Of a stretch of 64,000 bases of DNA, positions 17,283-26,960 are shown piece by piece. Origin of the DNA: Methylomagnum ishizawai (GTDB lineage: Bacteria > Pseudomonadota > Gammaproteobacteria > Methylococcales > Methylococcaceae); contig NZ_FXAM01000001.1 in assembly GCF_900155475.1 (NCBI RefSeq), positions 421,501-485,500 on the forward strand, written 5' to 3'. Position 1 is the first letter of the stretch, and every line of letters begins with the position of its first letter. The position numbers and the translations under genes were made by a program. Below the pieces are notes generated by a model. The model had not been told where the DNA came from, made no database searches, and saw only the letters and a program-made list of their open reading frames with translations.

Positions 17283-17471
17283 ACAAAATTCGGTGGTGGC
17301 GGGAGCGTGGTCCGCGCCGCCGGGCCGGTCGGACGGGGTCGGCTCAAACCCTGCTGGCCCGGCAGCAGGACATCAGCAAACCCTGTCCCATTCCTTCCAA
17401 GCCGGGCCGTATCGATTGTCTACGCTGTGGCGCTCGGCGGTGGTTCCTGGCGCGGAACCACCGCCTTTTTT
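17283..17471 (+). ncRNA. candidate small RNA ending in an orphan plus-strand terminator
   Basis: The gap between the Smr gene and the PEP-CTERM gene (both minus strand) ends with a canonical plus-strand terminator, although no plus-strand protein gene lies upstream. The stretch contains a 7-bp perfect hairpin CCTGCTG/CAGCAGG (17350-17369), the phrase CAAACCCTG twice (17345 and 17377), and further GC-rich inverted repeats. The 5' end is a guess; no confident -35/-10 was seen (a weak TATTGT is at 17267). It does not match 6S, SRP or RNase P RNA by the motifs I know. Treat it as a candidate only. Confidence 0.4.
17436..17471 (+). terminator. strong intrinsic terminator, plus strand, with no gene upstream
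   Basis: A perfect 12-bp stem (GGCGGTGGTTCC with GGAACCACCGCC), 6-base loop TGGCGC and six T at 17466-17471. The T tract overlaps the stop codon of the convergent PEP-CTERM gene. On the minus strand there is no T tract after the stem, so it acts for plus-strand transcription. Confidence 0.85.
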
Positions 17472-18405
17472 ATGCCCGTGGCGGATGGGCCGGGGTGCCG
17501 CGCCGGGCGGTTTTCCCAAGGCTCCACAGCAAGGCTGGACCGAACAGCCAGAATGTCGCCGGTTCCGGTACCGCGACCGGATCGGGCAGGCTGCCCGCGA
17601 ACAGGAAATTATGGAACTCGATGTTGCCGTTGAAGGATTCGGCCAGCAGTTGCCCGTACATTTGCCCGTAACCGCCGGACACGCTGGCCCAGGGAGCCAG
17701 GATGGAGCCGTTCGGGTTCTTGCTGCCGGCCAGGTTCAGCGAGCGGGAATCGAAGAAGTTGTAGATGACGTGGGTCGGGTCGATGCCGTGCAAGGTGACT
17801 TGGCCGTTCTGGAAGGTCTGCCCGGTGCCGCTGACGTTGATGAGGACGGTGGAACCGGCGGGGGCGTAGATATCGACGGAGTTGGTATTGGTGATGGTGC
17901 TGCCGCCGAGGTCGAACACGTTCAGCACGGTGTCGCTGCCGGTGAGGGTGAGGCTGCCGTAATTGTTGGTCGCGCTGCCGTTGGCCGCGAGCGAATCCCA
18001 ATAAGTGGACAGGGTTTGGTATTGCGTGCGGGCGGCGGCGAAATCGATCAGGGTTTGCGAGAACACGCCGCCGGTGGCGGTGAAACTGCTGAGCGAGGCG
18101 TGTGCGGCGTAGATCGCGCCGTTCTGGCCGCTGCCGACGCCGCCGTTGCTGGCGGTCAGGTTCCCGGCCACCAAGCGGGCCGGGTTGGGGGACGTGGCGG
18201 GATTGCCGGTGATCCTCGAAGCCACCGAGTAATTGCTGACGTTGACGGCCCCGCCTGCTGCCAGATTGCCCTCGGTATCGGAGTTGGCGCTGGTGAAGTC
18301 GCCGAACAAGAAGGCGTTGTAGCTGGCGGCGGGACCGGCGAGGGCGGCGGCCTGGGCGGTCGAGAAGCCCAGCCAGAGGAGGGGCAAGGCGAAGGCGATA
18401 CGCAT
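17470..18405 (-). CDS. choice-of-anchor A family PEP-CTERM protein
   Basis: This is a 311-residue exported protein. It has a signal peptide (MRIAFALPLLWLGFSTAQAA). The beginning of the mature part (YNAFLFGDFTSANSDTEGNL followed by AAGGAVNVSNY) is typical of choice-of-anchor A domains. A Ser/Thr/Asn/Gly-rich beta-helix-like body follows. The C-terminus carries the PEP-CTERM sorting signal: VPEPATFWLF, a hydrophobic helix, then a basic tail KTARRG. Such proteins are processed by exosortase and are usually part of the extracellular matrix or surface. No exosortase gene is in the window. Its stop codon overlaps the plus-strand orphan terminator. Confidence 0.85.
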   Translation of the reverse strand: MRIAFALPLLWLGFSTAQAAALAGPAASYNAFLFGDFTSANSDTEGNLAAGGAVNVSNYSVASRITGNPATSPNPARLVAGNLTASNGGVGSGQNGAIYAAHASLSSFTATGGVFSQTLIDFAAARTQYQTLSTYWDSLAANGSATNNYGSLTLTGSDTVLNVFDLGGSTITNTNSVDIYAPAGSTVLINVSGTGQTFQNGQVTLHGIDPTHVIYNFFDSRSLNLAGSKNPNGSILAPWASVSGGYGQMYGQLLAESFNGNIEFHNFLFAGSLPDPVAVPEPATFWLFGPALLWSLGKTARRGTPAHPPRA

Positions 18406-18605
18406 AAGGGGACTCCTGTGGGGTTTCCTGTGGTGGCGATGTTTTTTATATCTATATGAATCCGATGGCGTTTTGGGTCCGCCATGGGAGGATGGTAGAC
18501 AATTTCCCGTCCGATAGCCAAGGCGATTGTGACAGGTTGGATTGACGGGCGGGTCCTTGGCCCGTGGGCGGCGGGCCTGGGCGCGGTTCGATGGATTGAG
18601 CCCGG

Positions 18606-19379
18606 CTAACCCGCCCTGGCACAGGTCCAAATCTCCACCTTTTCCACCCCCGCCCGCCGTAGGGTCCGCGCCAATTCGGTCGCGGTGGTGCCGGTGGTCA
18701 AGACATCGTCGATCACCGCTACATGCCGGTAGGCGAGGTCCGGCGCGGTCTGGAACGCCTGGTGGAGGTTCAGCCGCCGCTTCCTGGCCGAGTCGAGCGA
18801 GGATTGCGCGGTGGTATCGCGCACCCGGCGGCAGGCGTCCGGCGCGAGCGGAATCTCCAGGCGGGCCGAGACGAAGCGGGCGATTTCCAGCGCTTGGTTG
18901 AAGCCGCGTTTCCGCAAGCGCCGGGGATGCAAGGGCACGGGAATCAAGGCTTCGGGCGGATCGGCCCGGCCTGCGAGGCTGTCCGCCAGCAGCGTCCCGA
19001 GCAAGCGGGCGCAGGCTTGCCGCCGGGCGAATTTCAGCCCCTTGACCAGGAAACCGGCCGCGTTATGGCCGTGATAAAGCAGGGGCGCATGGGCGGCGCT
19101 GTAGACCGGCGGGTGGATTTGACAGCGTCCGCACCAATGCGGCGCGTCCGCGGCCAGGGGCAAGGCGCAGCGCGGACAGGCCACGGCGATGCGGGGCAGG
19201 TCGGCGGCGCAAGCCGGGCACAGGTCCAAGCCCATCTCGCCCGGATCGCCGCATAACAGGCAAGTGGGTGGATACAGCCATTCTTGTATAATACGCGGCC
19301 AGTTGTCCGCGCCGACCCCCTGGCCGAGTTGACGGACCCGCGCCCAAGCCGCCCGAACGATCATTCCCGGAGTCCCCAT
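18606..19379 (-). CDS. comF: ComF family phosphoribosyltransferase-like protein
   Basis: This protein of about 257 residues has a double zinc-finger-like N-terminal part ([18 protein letters not shown] then CPRCALP and CGRC) and a type I phosphoribosyltransferase domain. The PRPP loop is [20 protein letters not shown]; upstream are [21 protein letters not shown] and [16 protein letters not shown]. ComF is needed for natural transformation in several bacteria, probably in handling incoming single-stranded DNA. It is divergent from bioB, a common gammaproteobacterial arrangement. ATG 19379 has AGGTGG upstream at a long spacing; ATG 19364 is an alternative that would avoid overlap with bioB. Confidence 0.88.
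   Translation of the reverse strand: MGTPGMIVRAAWARVRQLGQGVGADNWPRIIQEWLYPPTCLLCGDPGEMGLDLCPACAADLPRIAVACPRCALPLAADAPHWCGRCQIHPPVYSAAHAPLLYHGHNAAGFLVKGLKFARRQACARLLGTLLADSLAGRADPPEALIPVPLHPRRLRKRGFNQALEIARFVSARLEIPLAPDACRRVRDTTAQSSLDSARKRRLNLHQAFQTAPDLAYRHVAVIDDVLTTGTTATELARTLRRAGVEKVEIWTCARAG
19264..19292 (+). promoter_or_regulatory. possible sigma-70 promoter for the bio genes
   Basis: A perfect TATAAT sits at 19287-19292, preceded by TTG. No good -35 is seen (GTGGGT at 19264). It lies inside the comF coding region about 86 bases before bioB, which has almost no intergenic space of its own. Confidence 0.35.
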
Positions 19380-20385
19380 GCGAGAAAATTCCACCTCAAA
19401 CTTCAAAGGCTGGCACGACCACCCGGTCGCCGAAATCCGCCATGATTGGCGCGTGGAAGAAGTCGAGGCCCTGTTCGCCCTGCCGTTCAACGATTTGGTC
19501 TACCGGGCGCAGACGGTACACCGCCAGCATTTCGATCCCAACCAGGTGCAAATCAGCAGCCTGCTCAGCATCAAGACCGGGTCGTGCGCCGAGGATTGCG
19601 CCTATTGCCCGCAAAGCGCCCGCTACGACACCGGCTTGCCCCGCGAAGAATTGATGCCGGTGGAACAGGTCTTGGCCGCCGCCCGGACGGCCAAGGCGCA
19701 AGGGGCCAGCCGTTTCTGCATGGGGGCGGCATGGCGTAGTCCCAAGGACCGCGATATTGAGCGGGTCTGCGCCATGATCGATGGCGTCAAGGCGCTGGGT
19801 TTGGAAACTTGCGTCACCCTGGGGATGCTGAGCGATGGCCAGACCCAAAGGCTCAAGGACGCCGGTTTGGATTTCTACAACCATAACCTCGACACTTCCG
19901 AGGAATATTACTCGGAAATCATCAGCACCCGCACCTACCAGGACCGGCTGGACACTTTGGACCGGGTGCGGCAGGCGGGTATCGGCGTATGTTGCGGCGG
20001 TATCGTCGGCATGGGCGAGGGCGACCGCGACCGTGCCGGACTCCTGGTCCAACTCGCCAACCTGCCCAAGCACCCCGAGAGCGTGCCGATCAATATGCTG
20101 GTCCAGGTCGAGGGCACGCCCTTGGCTGGAACGGAAAAGCTCGATCCCTTCGTGTTCATCCGTACCATCGCCGCCGCCCGCATCATGATGCCCGCAGCGC
20201 GGGTGCGGCTGTCGGCGGGCCGCAGCGATATGAGCGATGAAATGCAAGCCTTGTGCTTCCTGGCCGGGGCCAACTCCATTTTCTACGGCGAACGGTTGTT
20301 GACCACCGGCAATCCGGTGGCCGAAAGCGATCAGCGCTTGTTCCGGCGCTTGGGGCTGCGGATGTCGGGTCTCGGCGTCCAGTGA
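19378..20385 (+). CDS. bioB: biotin synthase
   Basis: Radical SAM enzyme that inserts sulfur into dethiobiotin to make biotin. The 335-residue protein carries the radical SAM cluster motif C70-x3-C74-x2-C77 ([10 protein letters not shown]). The [2Fe-2S] ligand Cys residues are in [23 protein letters not shown] and [27 protein letters not shown] and LTTGNP are further BioB hallmarks. GGAG lies 5 bases before ATG 19378. It is the first gene of bioB-F-H-C. Confidence 0.96.
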   Translation: MRENSTSNFKGWHDHPVAEIRHDWRVEEVEALFALPFNDLVYRAQTVHRQHFDPNQVQISSLLSIKTGSCAEDCAYCPQSARYDTGLPREELMPVEQVLAAARTAKAQGASRFCMGAAWRSPKDRDIERVCAMIDGVKALGLETCVTLGMLSDGQTQRLKDAGLDFYNHNLDTSEEYYSEIISTRTYQDRLDTLDRVRQAGIGVCCGGIVGMGEGDRDRAGLLVQLANLPKHPESVPINMLVQVEGTPLAGTEKLDPFVFIRTIAAARIMMPAARVRLSAGRSDMSDEMQALCFLAGANSIFYGERLLTTGNPVAESDQRLFRRLGLRMSGLGVQ

Positions 20386-20387
20386 GG

Positions 20388-21587
20388 ATGGATTTGCGCG
20401 GGGAATTACGCGCCCGGTTGGCCGCCCTCGAACGGGATGGCTTGTACCGCCGCCGCCGGGTGCTGGAAGGTCCGCAGGGCGTGGACGTGGTGGTCGAGGG
20501 GCGGCAGCGGGTGAATTTTTCCGGCAACGATTATTTGGGGCTGGCGAATCATCCCGAGGTGGTCGCGGCCTTGCGGCGCGGTGCGGAGGACTACGGCGCA
20601 GGGGCTGGCGCGGCGCATCTGGTGTCCGGCCACGGTCGGGCGCATCACGCCCTGGAAGAGGAACTGGCCGAATTCACCGGGCGCGAGCGGGCCTTGCTGT
20701 TTTCCACCGGCTATATGGCCAATCTCGGGGCCATCACCGCCTTGGCCGGGCGCGGCGACACCGTGTTCGAGGACCGGCTGAACCATGCCTCGCTGCTGGA
20801 TGGCGCGTTATTGTCCGGGGCGCGGCTCAAACGCTATCCCCATGCCGATGCGGCGGCGTTGCGGCAATCCTTATCGGCGGGATCGGCGGGCGATGCGTCC
20901 ACCCGGTTGATCGTCAGCGATGGGCTGTTCAGCATGGATGGCGATGTGGCCCCGGTCGCGGAACTGGCCGCCGTGGCCCGCGAGTTGGACGCGGTGCTGA
21001 TGATCGACGATGCCCATGGCCTGGGCGTGCTGGGCGGGCGGGGCGGCGGCGTGTTGGAACTGGCGGACCTGGGACAGGACGCGGTGCCGGTCTTGGTCGG
21101 CACCTTGGGCAAGGCGTTCGGGACGTTCGGGGCGTTCGTCGCGGGCTGCGCGGAGTTGATCGAATATCTTATCCAGCGCGCCCGTACTTATCTCTATACC
21201 ACGGCCTTGCCGCCCGCTATGGCGGAAGCGAGCCGTGCCGCCCTGCGCTTGGCCCGCGAGGAATCCTGGCGGCGCGGGCATCTACACCGTTTGATCCAGC
21301 GCTTCCGGGCCGGAGCCGGACAATTGGGGCTCGTCTTGATGCCCAGCACCAGCCCGATCCAACCCGTGGTCTTGGGCGCTAACGCCAGCGTGGTCCGGGC
21401 CGGGACCGCGTTGTTCGAGGCCGGTTTCCTGGTCGGTGCCATCCGCCCGCCCACGGTGCCGGTCGGTACGGCGCGGCTCAGGATCACCTTGAGCGCGGCC
21501 CATACCGAAACACAGGTGGATAGCTTGTTGGCGGCGCTGGCCGATCTGGCCGCAAGGCCGGAATTTCGGGTCGGAGCCATGCCATGA
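20388..21587 (+). CDS. bioF: 8-amino-7-oxononanoate synthase
   Basis: PLP enzyme that condenses pimeloyl-ACP with alanine. The protein is 399 residues long. Motifs include [44 protein letters not shown] and the PLP-lysine stretch [16 protein letters not shown] 20388 sits 2 bases after the bioB stop with AGTGAGG upstream; the frame is open further into bioB but that part is not BioF-like. It overlaps bioH by 4 bases. Confidence 0.95.
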   Translation: MDLRGELRARLAALERDGLYRRRRVLEGPQGVDVVVEGRQRVNFSGNDYLGLANHPEVVAALRRGAEDYGAGAGAAHLVSGHGRAHHALEEELAEFTGRERALLFSTGYMANLGAITALAGRGDTVFEDRLNHASLLDGALLSGARLKRYPHADAAALRQSLSAGSAGDASTRLIVSDGLFSMDGDVAPVAELAAVARELDAVLMIDDAHGLGVLGGRGGGVLELADLGQDAVPVLVGTLGKAFGTFGAFVAGCAELIEYLIQRARTYLYTTALPPAMAEASRAALRLAREESWRRGHLHRLIQRFRAGAGQLGLVLMPSTSPIQPVVLGANASVVRAGTALFEAGFLVGAIRPPTVPVGTARLRITLSAAHTETQVDSLLAALADLAARPEFRVGAMP

Positions 21588-22378
21588 GCGGACGGACGCC
21601 GGGCTTGCATACCGAAACCTTCGGCACCGGGCCGAATTTGGTGATGGTCCATGGTTGGGCCATGCACAGCGGCGTGTGGCGGGACTTCGCCGAACGGCTG
21701 GCGGAGCGGGTCCGCGTCATCTTGATCGATTTGCCCGGCCATGGCCGTAGTGGCAGTCTGGCCGACTTCTCGCTGGACACCGTCGCCGGGGCTTTGATCG
21801 CGGCCGCGCCGGAGCGGGCCTATTGGCTGGGCTGGTCTTTGGGCGCCCTGTTGTCGGTGGCTTGCGCCGAACGCCATCCTGGACGGGTGCGCGGCTTGGT
21901 GCTGATGGCCGGGAGCCCCAGGTTCATCGCCGCGCCGGATTGGCCCGGCGTCGCGCCGAATGCTTTGGAACGGGTCGCCCAGGAATTGGAAGCCAATTAT
22001 GGTCTGACGCTCAAGCGCTTCATCGGTCTGCAAACCTTCGGCCAGGACAACGCCCGCCAGTTGGTCAAACAGATCGGCGCGGCCTTGGACGAATGCGATC
22101 CGCCGGACATCGAGGCTTTGCGCGGGGGCTTGAATCTCCTGCGGGAGGCCGATGTGCGGGCGGCGCTGGCTCGTGCGGCGGGTCCGGCCTTGGCGGTGTT
22201 GGGGGCGCACGACCGCTTGGTGCCCAAAGAGGCCGGGGCCGCGCTCCGGGCGCTGGTGCCGGAGTTGGAGGTTTGCCTTTTACCCGGTGCCGCCCATTTG
22301 CCGTTCGCCACCCATCCCGACCCAACTGCCGCCGCCATCCTGGATTTCATCGCCCGCCATGAACGCCCATCCCGATAA
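21584..22378 (+). CDS. bioH: pimeloyl-ACP methyl ester esterase
   Basis: Alpha/beta hydrolase that removes the methyl group from pimeloyl-ACP methyl ester, ending the BioC-primed phase of pimelate synthesis. The 264-residue protein shows [13 protein letters not shown] (oxyanion region), the nucleophile elbow [10 protein letters not shown], an acidic residue in LGAHDRLVP and the catalytic His in [11 protein letters not shown]. It overlaps bioF (ATGA) and bioC (20 bases), consistent with one operon. Confidence 0.93.
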   Translation: MSGRTPGLHTETFGTGPNLVMVHGWAMHSGVWRDFAERLAERVRVILIDLPGHGRSGSLADFSLDTVAGALIAAAPERAYWLGWSLGALLSVACAERHPGRVRGLVLMAGSPRFIAAPDWPGVAPNALERVAQELEANYGLTLKRFIGLQTFGQDNARQLVKQIGAALDECDPPDIEALRGGLNLLREADVRAALARAAGPALAVLGAHDRLVPKEAGAALRALVPELEVCLLPGAAHLPFATHPDPTAAAILDFIARHERPSR

Positions 22379-23150
22379 GCGCTGGGTGGGCCGTTCGTTC
22401 GGCGCGGCGGCGGCGGGTTACGATGGCGTGGCCGGCTTGCAACGCGGGATCGCCGAGCGCTTGCTATCCCGCTTGGCAGCGGATGGCGCACCGCCCGCCG
22501 TGATTTTGGACGTGGGCGCGGGCACGGGCTACGGTTCCACCCGGCTGCGGGAGCTTTATCCAGGGTCCCGGATCATCCTGCTGGATATCGCGGACGCAAT
22601 GTTGCGGACGGCGCGGGAGCGGGTCGGACCCGGAGCCTGTTATTTGCGCGGGGATGCCGAGGCTTTGCCCTTGGCGGCGGCTTCGGTCGATCTGGTGTTT
22701 TCCAATCTGGCGATCCAATGGTGCGCCGATTTGGCCGGTGTGTTCCGCGAATTCCGGCGCGTGCTGAAGCCGGGGGGTCGCGTGTTGTTCAGCACCTTCG
22801 GCGCGGACACCTTGGCGGAACTGCGCCGCGCCTGGGCCGTGGCCGATCCGGGGCATACCCATGTCAACGAGTTCGCCGACGCGGCGGAGGTGTGGGAGGC
22901 CTTGGCCGGGGCCGGATTCGTCCGGGCCGGGGTCGAGCGCGAAACCTGTCGGCTCCACTACGCCGATGTCCACGCCCTCATGCGCGAACTTAAAGGGTTG
23001 GGAGCGCACAACATCACCGCCGACCGGCCCCGCCACCTCACCGGTAAGCGTACCCTGCGGCGGATGCTCGACGCTTATGCCGCGCCGGGGGGGGAGGGCG
23101 GTATCCAGGCGGGTTTCGAGGCGGTATATGGCCGTGCCTGGAAGCCTTGA
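22359..23150 (+). CDS. bioC: malonyl-ACP O-methyltransferase
   Basis: SAM-dependent methyltransferase that caps malonyl-ACP (or malonyl-CoA) so that fatty-acid synthase can build the pimeloyl chain. The 263-residue protein begins VGRSFGAAAAGYDGVAGLQR, a BioC signature. SAM motif I is ILDVGAGTGYGSTRL; later LVFSNLAIQWCADLAGVFRE and GGRVLFSTFGADTL are family-typical. GAHNITADRPRHLTGK near the C-terminus is also BioC-like. ATG 22359 overlaps the end of bioH. Confidence 0.94.
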   Translation: MNAHPDKRWVGRSFGAAAAGYDGVAGLQRGIAERLLSRLAADGAPPAVILDVGAGTGYGSTRLRELYPGSRIILLDIADAMLRTARERVGPGACYLRGDAEALPLAAASVDLVFSNLAIQWCADLAGVFREFRRVLKPGGRVLFSTFGADTLAELRRAWAVADPGHTHVNEFADAAEVWEALAGAGFVRAGVERETCRLHYADVHALMRELKGLGAHNITADRPRHLTGKRTLRRMLDAYAAPGGEGGIQAGFEAVYGRAWKP

Positions 23151-23168
23151 TACCGCCCCGGCCAACCC

Positions 23169-25355
23169 TCACCGCGGCTTGGTGCCGAAGTTCCATAGCC
23201 GCTGGCTGCCGACCCGGACGGAAAGCGTGGCATCGCCGGGCTGGCGGTCGTAGTCGCTGGCGGAGAAGGTCGCCACGACCGAATGGCCATCGACACTCCG
23301 CCGCACATAAAGGGACCGCGCCTGGCCCAGCGTGGCTTGCGGTAGGCTGTCGGTGATCGGGAAGGGGTGGTCGCTGTTGAGAGTGAGATCGACCCAGCCG
23401 CCCTGGGCTGGGCGGGATGCCGTCGAGGGAGCGGTTCCGGCCTCGCGGCGGGCCACGCCCACGACCCGGTTCCCGTCTTGGATGGTCGCGGCGGGGCCGG
23501 GGAGCGCCGGGGCGCTGATGGTGACGCCCGCGGCCAAGGGGACCGCCGGTTGCGCCAAGAGCGTGGGCGGTGCCGGTAGGTCGAGCGGGTCGTTTTGCGC
23601 GGTGATGGCGTCCAAGAGCAGGCGGCCACCGCGGCTGCGGTCGAAGTTGAACCGGAAGGTGGTGATTTTGGTCAGGTCGATCCCTTGCAGGCCGGCCAGG
23701 GGCAAATAGGCGTGTTGGAAGAGGCTGTGTAGCCCCGCGCCCGGAAACGGCGGCGAGTACCCAGGAAAACCGAAATCCGTGCCCACGGGCCTGCGCAGGT
23801 CGATGACATCCTTGAGGGCGATGCGGTTGGACTCGTTGCCGTCCGCGTCCAGCAGGCTCAGGCTGGCGTCCAATTGGGGCGCGTCCAGCCAGTCCGGGCC
23901 GCAAGAGCCGAGATGGCAGGCGGTGGTCAGGCGCAGGCCGAGATAGCGGAAGGCGCTGATATCGATGCCGAAGCCGGGGTCGGCCAAGGTGATATCGACT
24001 TGGGGGATATCGGAACCGGCCCCGAAAGGCCAATCGATACGTGCCATCCTGAGGCGCTGGTCATGTTCGGGCGGCGCGGCTTGGTGGGTGATTTTCGCGC
24101 CTTGGGCGAAATGCGGAATGCCCGCCGTGCTGATCGGCTTCCGGGCGTCGAAGTCCTCCAGTATCCAGCGGTCGGCGTAGGTGGTCGAGTGGGCGAAGCC
24201 GCGCTCCAGGCCGCCGAGGGTGGACAGGGGGCCGGTGAACGGGACGCGCGGGTCGAATACGGCCAGGCGGGTGGCATCGGGCTTTTTGCCCAGGGTGCCG
24301 CGGAAGAATGGGATGAGCGTGTTGAGCGCGGCCAGGCGTTGGGCGGGCGAACCCTTGATGTCCGGAAACAGGGCCGGGTGGCCGGCGCAGCCGGATGAAT
24401 CCGATTGCTGCCACTCGGTGTTGTAGAAATTATGGTTGCCGCCGAGGACGTTGAAGGTGCCCCTGGGGTGGGGCCGGGCCGGGCCTATGAAACTGTCGGC
24501 CAAGCCCAGCAGGGCACGGTCGAACACATGCACCCCTTCCAGATCGAACACATCGCCGTCGCAGGCCGAGAGCAGCACCATACTGGACACGTCCTCGGCA
24601 TCGAGTTCGCGGAAGGTTTGCCCGTCCACCGGGGCGATCTCGAAGATGGCCCGGACCGTCAAGGGGCTGTGGATTTCCACCCGGAACGGGCTGCCATCGT
24701 CGCGGTACAGCCGCCAAGCGGCCCGCATCCCTTCGCCGCCCCGGCTGTGTCCCATCAGGCCGACCTCGGAGAAATCCATGGTCTTTTCCAGTGGGAACGG
24801 CAGGCTGGACGGGGTGGGCTGCTCGCCCTTGTTCCATTGGGACAGCAGGGCCAGATGGCGCAGCACCATCCGTCCGCGCCTCAGGTTAAGGCCCGGGTCC
24901 TCGGAGGGGCCGAAATCCGCGGTGATGCCCCGGTTGGCGTTGATCGACACGACCACGTACCCCCAGGAGGCCAAGTTTTGCGCGAGGTAGTCATAGCCGC
25001 GGTGGTTGGGGGTGACGACATAGCCGGGCGGGCAATCGCCCTCGACGGTGTAGGTGGTGTCGTCGTCGATGCGGATGCCCAGCGTATCGTCGAAACGCCC
25101 GCAGGTGCCGTGGTTGCCGTGCAGGAACACCACCAGCGGCCAGGGTTTTTTGGGGGCGTTGGCGGGGCGGAACACCGCCGCCCAGACTTCGGTGATGCGT
25201 TCGGAAGTGACCAAGGGGTCCAGGGCCGCCGGGAGCCGGTATTCGCCACCGACCACCGCCATCGGGCCGGGTTTGCCGTAATCGGGCAGGCCCGCTTGGG
25301 CCAGGCAGGGCAGGGCACCGAGCGCCAACGCGAGCAGTTGATGTCTTGAAAACAC
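23169..25355 (-). CDS. large secreted alpha/beta-hydrolase-like protein
   Basis: A 728-residue exported protein on the strand opposite the bio genes. The start is probably GTG 25355, with GGAG 6 bases upstream; a TTG at 25400 would add 15 residues. A signal peptide ends near ALPCLAQAG. The N-terminal half is an alpha/beta hydrolase: PLVVFLHGNHGTCGRF, VVSINANRG, nucleophile elbow VGLMGHSRGGEGMRAA, a possible acid near LLSACDGDV and a His in VLGGNHNFYN. The C-terminal half is beta-rich and may bind substrate or surface. Closest in architecture to secreted esterase/PAF-acetylhydrolase-like proteins; substrate unknown. It separates bioC from bioD. Confidence 0.75.
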   Translation of the reverse strand: MFSRHQLLALALGALPCLAQAGLPDYGKPGPMAVVGGEYRLPAALDPLVTSERITEVWAAVFRPANAPKKPWPLVVFLHGNHGTCGRFDDTLGIRIDDDTTYTVEGDCPPGYVVTPNHRGYDYLAQNLASWGYVVVSINANRGITADFGPSEDPGLNLRRGRMVLRHLALLSQWNKGEQPTPSSLPFPLEKTMDFSEVGLMGHSRGGEGMRAAWRLYRDDGSPFRVEIHSPLTVRAIFEIAPVDGQTFRELDAEDVSSMVLLSACDGDVFDLEGVHVFDRALLGLADSFIGPARPHPRGTFNVLGGNHNFYNTEWQQSDSSGCAGHPALFPDIKGSPAQRLAALNTLIPFFRGTLGKKPDATRLAVFDPRVPFTGPLSTLGGLERGFAHSTTYADRWILEDFDARKPISTAGIPHFAQGAKITHQAAPPEHDQRLRMARIDWPFGAGSDIPQVDITLADPGFGIDISAFRYLGLRLTTACHLGSCGPDWLDAPQLDASLSLLDADGNESNRIALKDVIDLRRPVGTDFGFPGYSPPFPGAGLHSLFQHAYLPLAGLQGIDLTKITTFRFNFDRSRGGRLLLDAITAQNDPLDLPAPPTLLAQPAVPLAAGVTISAPALPGPAATIQDGNRVVGVARREAGTAPSTASRPAQGGWVDLTLNSDHPFPITDSLPQATLGQARSLYVRRSVDGHSVVATFSASDYDRQPGDATLSVRVGSQRLWNFGTKPR

Positions 25356-25577
25356 GATTTTCTCCAAAAGGCGTGACTGGAAGTTGTGGATACTACTCAA
25401 ATTTTGAACAGGATTCTAAGTTCAGAGACGTATCGACGCGAGTTCCGGGCGGGTTGACCGCCCCCGTCTGGAGCGCGGGCTTCCGGCATGGGGGCGGGTG
25501 GTTAACGGCCCGTTCCAGCGCCGGGAAAGATTCCTTTTATTAAGGTGGTTTTTTCACGGGGCGGATGGGAGTCACCT

Positions 25578-26252
25578 ATGCGGCAAACAGGCTTTTTCAT
25601 CACGGGAACCGATACCGGTATCGGCAAGACCTGGGCGACCTTGTCCCTGATGCGGGCCTTGCGGGCGCGGGGGTTATGTGTGCTGGGGATGAAGCCGGTC
25701 GCGACCGGCGGTGTTTGGCGGGAAGGACGCTGGGTCAACAAGGATGCTCTGGCCTTGCAAGCCGCCGCGTCGATGGCCGTGCCGTATGAACAGGTCAATC
25801 CCTATGTTTATGAACCTCCGGTCTCGCCGCATATCGCCGCCGCCGAGGCCGGGAGGCCGGTCGATATCGAGTATATCGTCAAGATTTTCAAGGGGTTGCC
25901 CGCCGCCGACCACGTGTTGGTCGAGGGGGTGGGCGGCTGGGCCGTGCCTTTGGATGGGCGCAAACGGGTGGCCGATCTCGCCTTGGCCTTGGATTTGCCG
26001 GTGATCCTGGTGGTGGGTTTGCGCCTGGGTTGTCTCAACCACGCCTTATTGACCCAGGCCGCGATGGTGTCTTCCGGGGCTGAATTCGCGGGCTGGGTCG
26101 CCAACCGGATCGAACCGGATTTTGCTTCCGCCGGGCAAAACATCGATACCTTGACCCGCGAATTCGCCGCTCCTCCGCTCGCGGTCCTGCCTTGCGGAGG
26201 ATTGGAACCGCCGCTGGTTCCATGGCGTGTTTCCTGTCCGGGGCCGGGATGA
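25578..26252 (+). CDS. bioD: dethiobiotin synthetase
   Basis: ATP-dependent carboxylase closing the ureido ring of dethiobiotin. The 224-residue protein has the P-loop GTDTGIGKTWAT, then KPVATGG, NPYVYEPPVSPHIAAA and VEGVGGWAVPL. VGLRLGCLNHALLT and GWVANRIEP complete the family pattern. ATG 25578 is chosen by alignment to the P-loop. It lies 2.4 kb from bioC, separated by the secreted hydrolase gene. Confidence 0.94.
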   Translation: MRQTGFFITGTDTGIGKTWATLSLMRALRARGLCVLGMKPVATGGVWREGRWVNKDALALQAAASMAVPYEQVNPYVYEPPVSPHIAAAEAGRPVDIEYIVKIFKGLPAADHVLVEGVGGWAVPLDGRKRVADLALALDLPVILVVGLRLGCLNHALLTQAAMVSSGAEFAGWVANRIEPDFASAGQNIDTLTREFAAPPLAVLPCGGLEPPLVPWRVSCPGPG

Positions 26253-26428
26253 AACCTTGCACCTGCCGGGTTCATAAGTTACATTCTCCACCCTTCCAGC
26301 CGGTCGAAACCCAATCGCTTATTTAGCGAAAAATCACACACGCCTTTTGGGTGTATTCGGTTTTCCGTGCCCAATCGGCGGAGGGCGAAAAAATAATCCC
26401 GGTTTCCTGATGCGCGTCAAATTCGGGC

Positions 26429-26917
26429 ATGGCCATGGTCGAATCAGAACAGGACGATAGCGGCGGCGGCAGGCGTCTTATCCTGCGGCCCAATGCCTCG
26501 CTCGACCGCCGCGATGCCCGGCGCTTGCTGTGCGCCGTCGCCTTGGTCATGGCGGGCATCGCCATCGGGTTCGCCAGTTTGGGGCTGTGGCCGGTCTTGC
26601 CATTCTCGGGGGCCGAATGGCTGTTGCTGGTTTATTGCTTCAGGCTCAGCTTCAAAGCCTCCACGCTGCAAGAGGTGATTACCGTCACGGAAGCCACGGT
26701 CCTGTTGGAGAAGGGCCGGAACCAGCCGGAGCAGACTTACCGGTTCCAACGCGCCTGGGTCGCGTTGGACTGGGTCAAATCACCCATCCCAGGCCATCCC
26801 AGCAGCTTGTTCCTCCGTTTGCATGGAAAAGCAATCGAGATCGGGCGGTTCCTGGCGGAATCCGAGCGCGAGCGGCTTGCTCATGAATTGCGGCAGATTT
26901 TGCGCGATGGCAAATAA
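26429..26917 (+). CDS. DUF2244 family membrane protein
   Basis: A 162-residue protein with two closely spaced membrane helices (about 35-75, CAVALVMAGIAIGFASLGLW and PFSGAEWLLLVYCFRL) followed by a soluble beta-rich domain (QTYRFQRAWVALDWVK, SSLFLRLHGKAIEIGRFL). This matches DUF2244 proteins, often encoded beside cytochrome oxidase genes. It stands 43 bases upstream of coxB. A role in oxidase assembly or membrane organisation is inferred from position only. Confidence 0.8.
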   Translation: MAMVESEQDDSGGGRRLILRPNASLDRRDARRLLCAVALVMAGIAIGFASLGLWPVLPFSGAEWLLLVYCFRLSFKASTLQEVITVTEATVLLEKGRNQPEQTYRFQRAWVALDWVKSPIPGHPSSLFLRLHGKAIEIGRFLAESERERLAHELRQILRDGK

Positions 26918-26960
26918 TTCGAAATTTGGCTTTTCTTTTTAGACTTTAGGAGAGGGCTCC

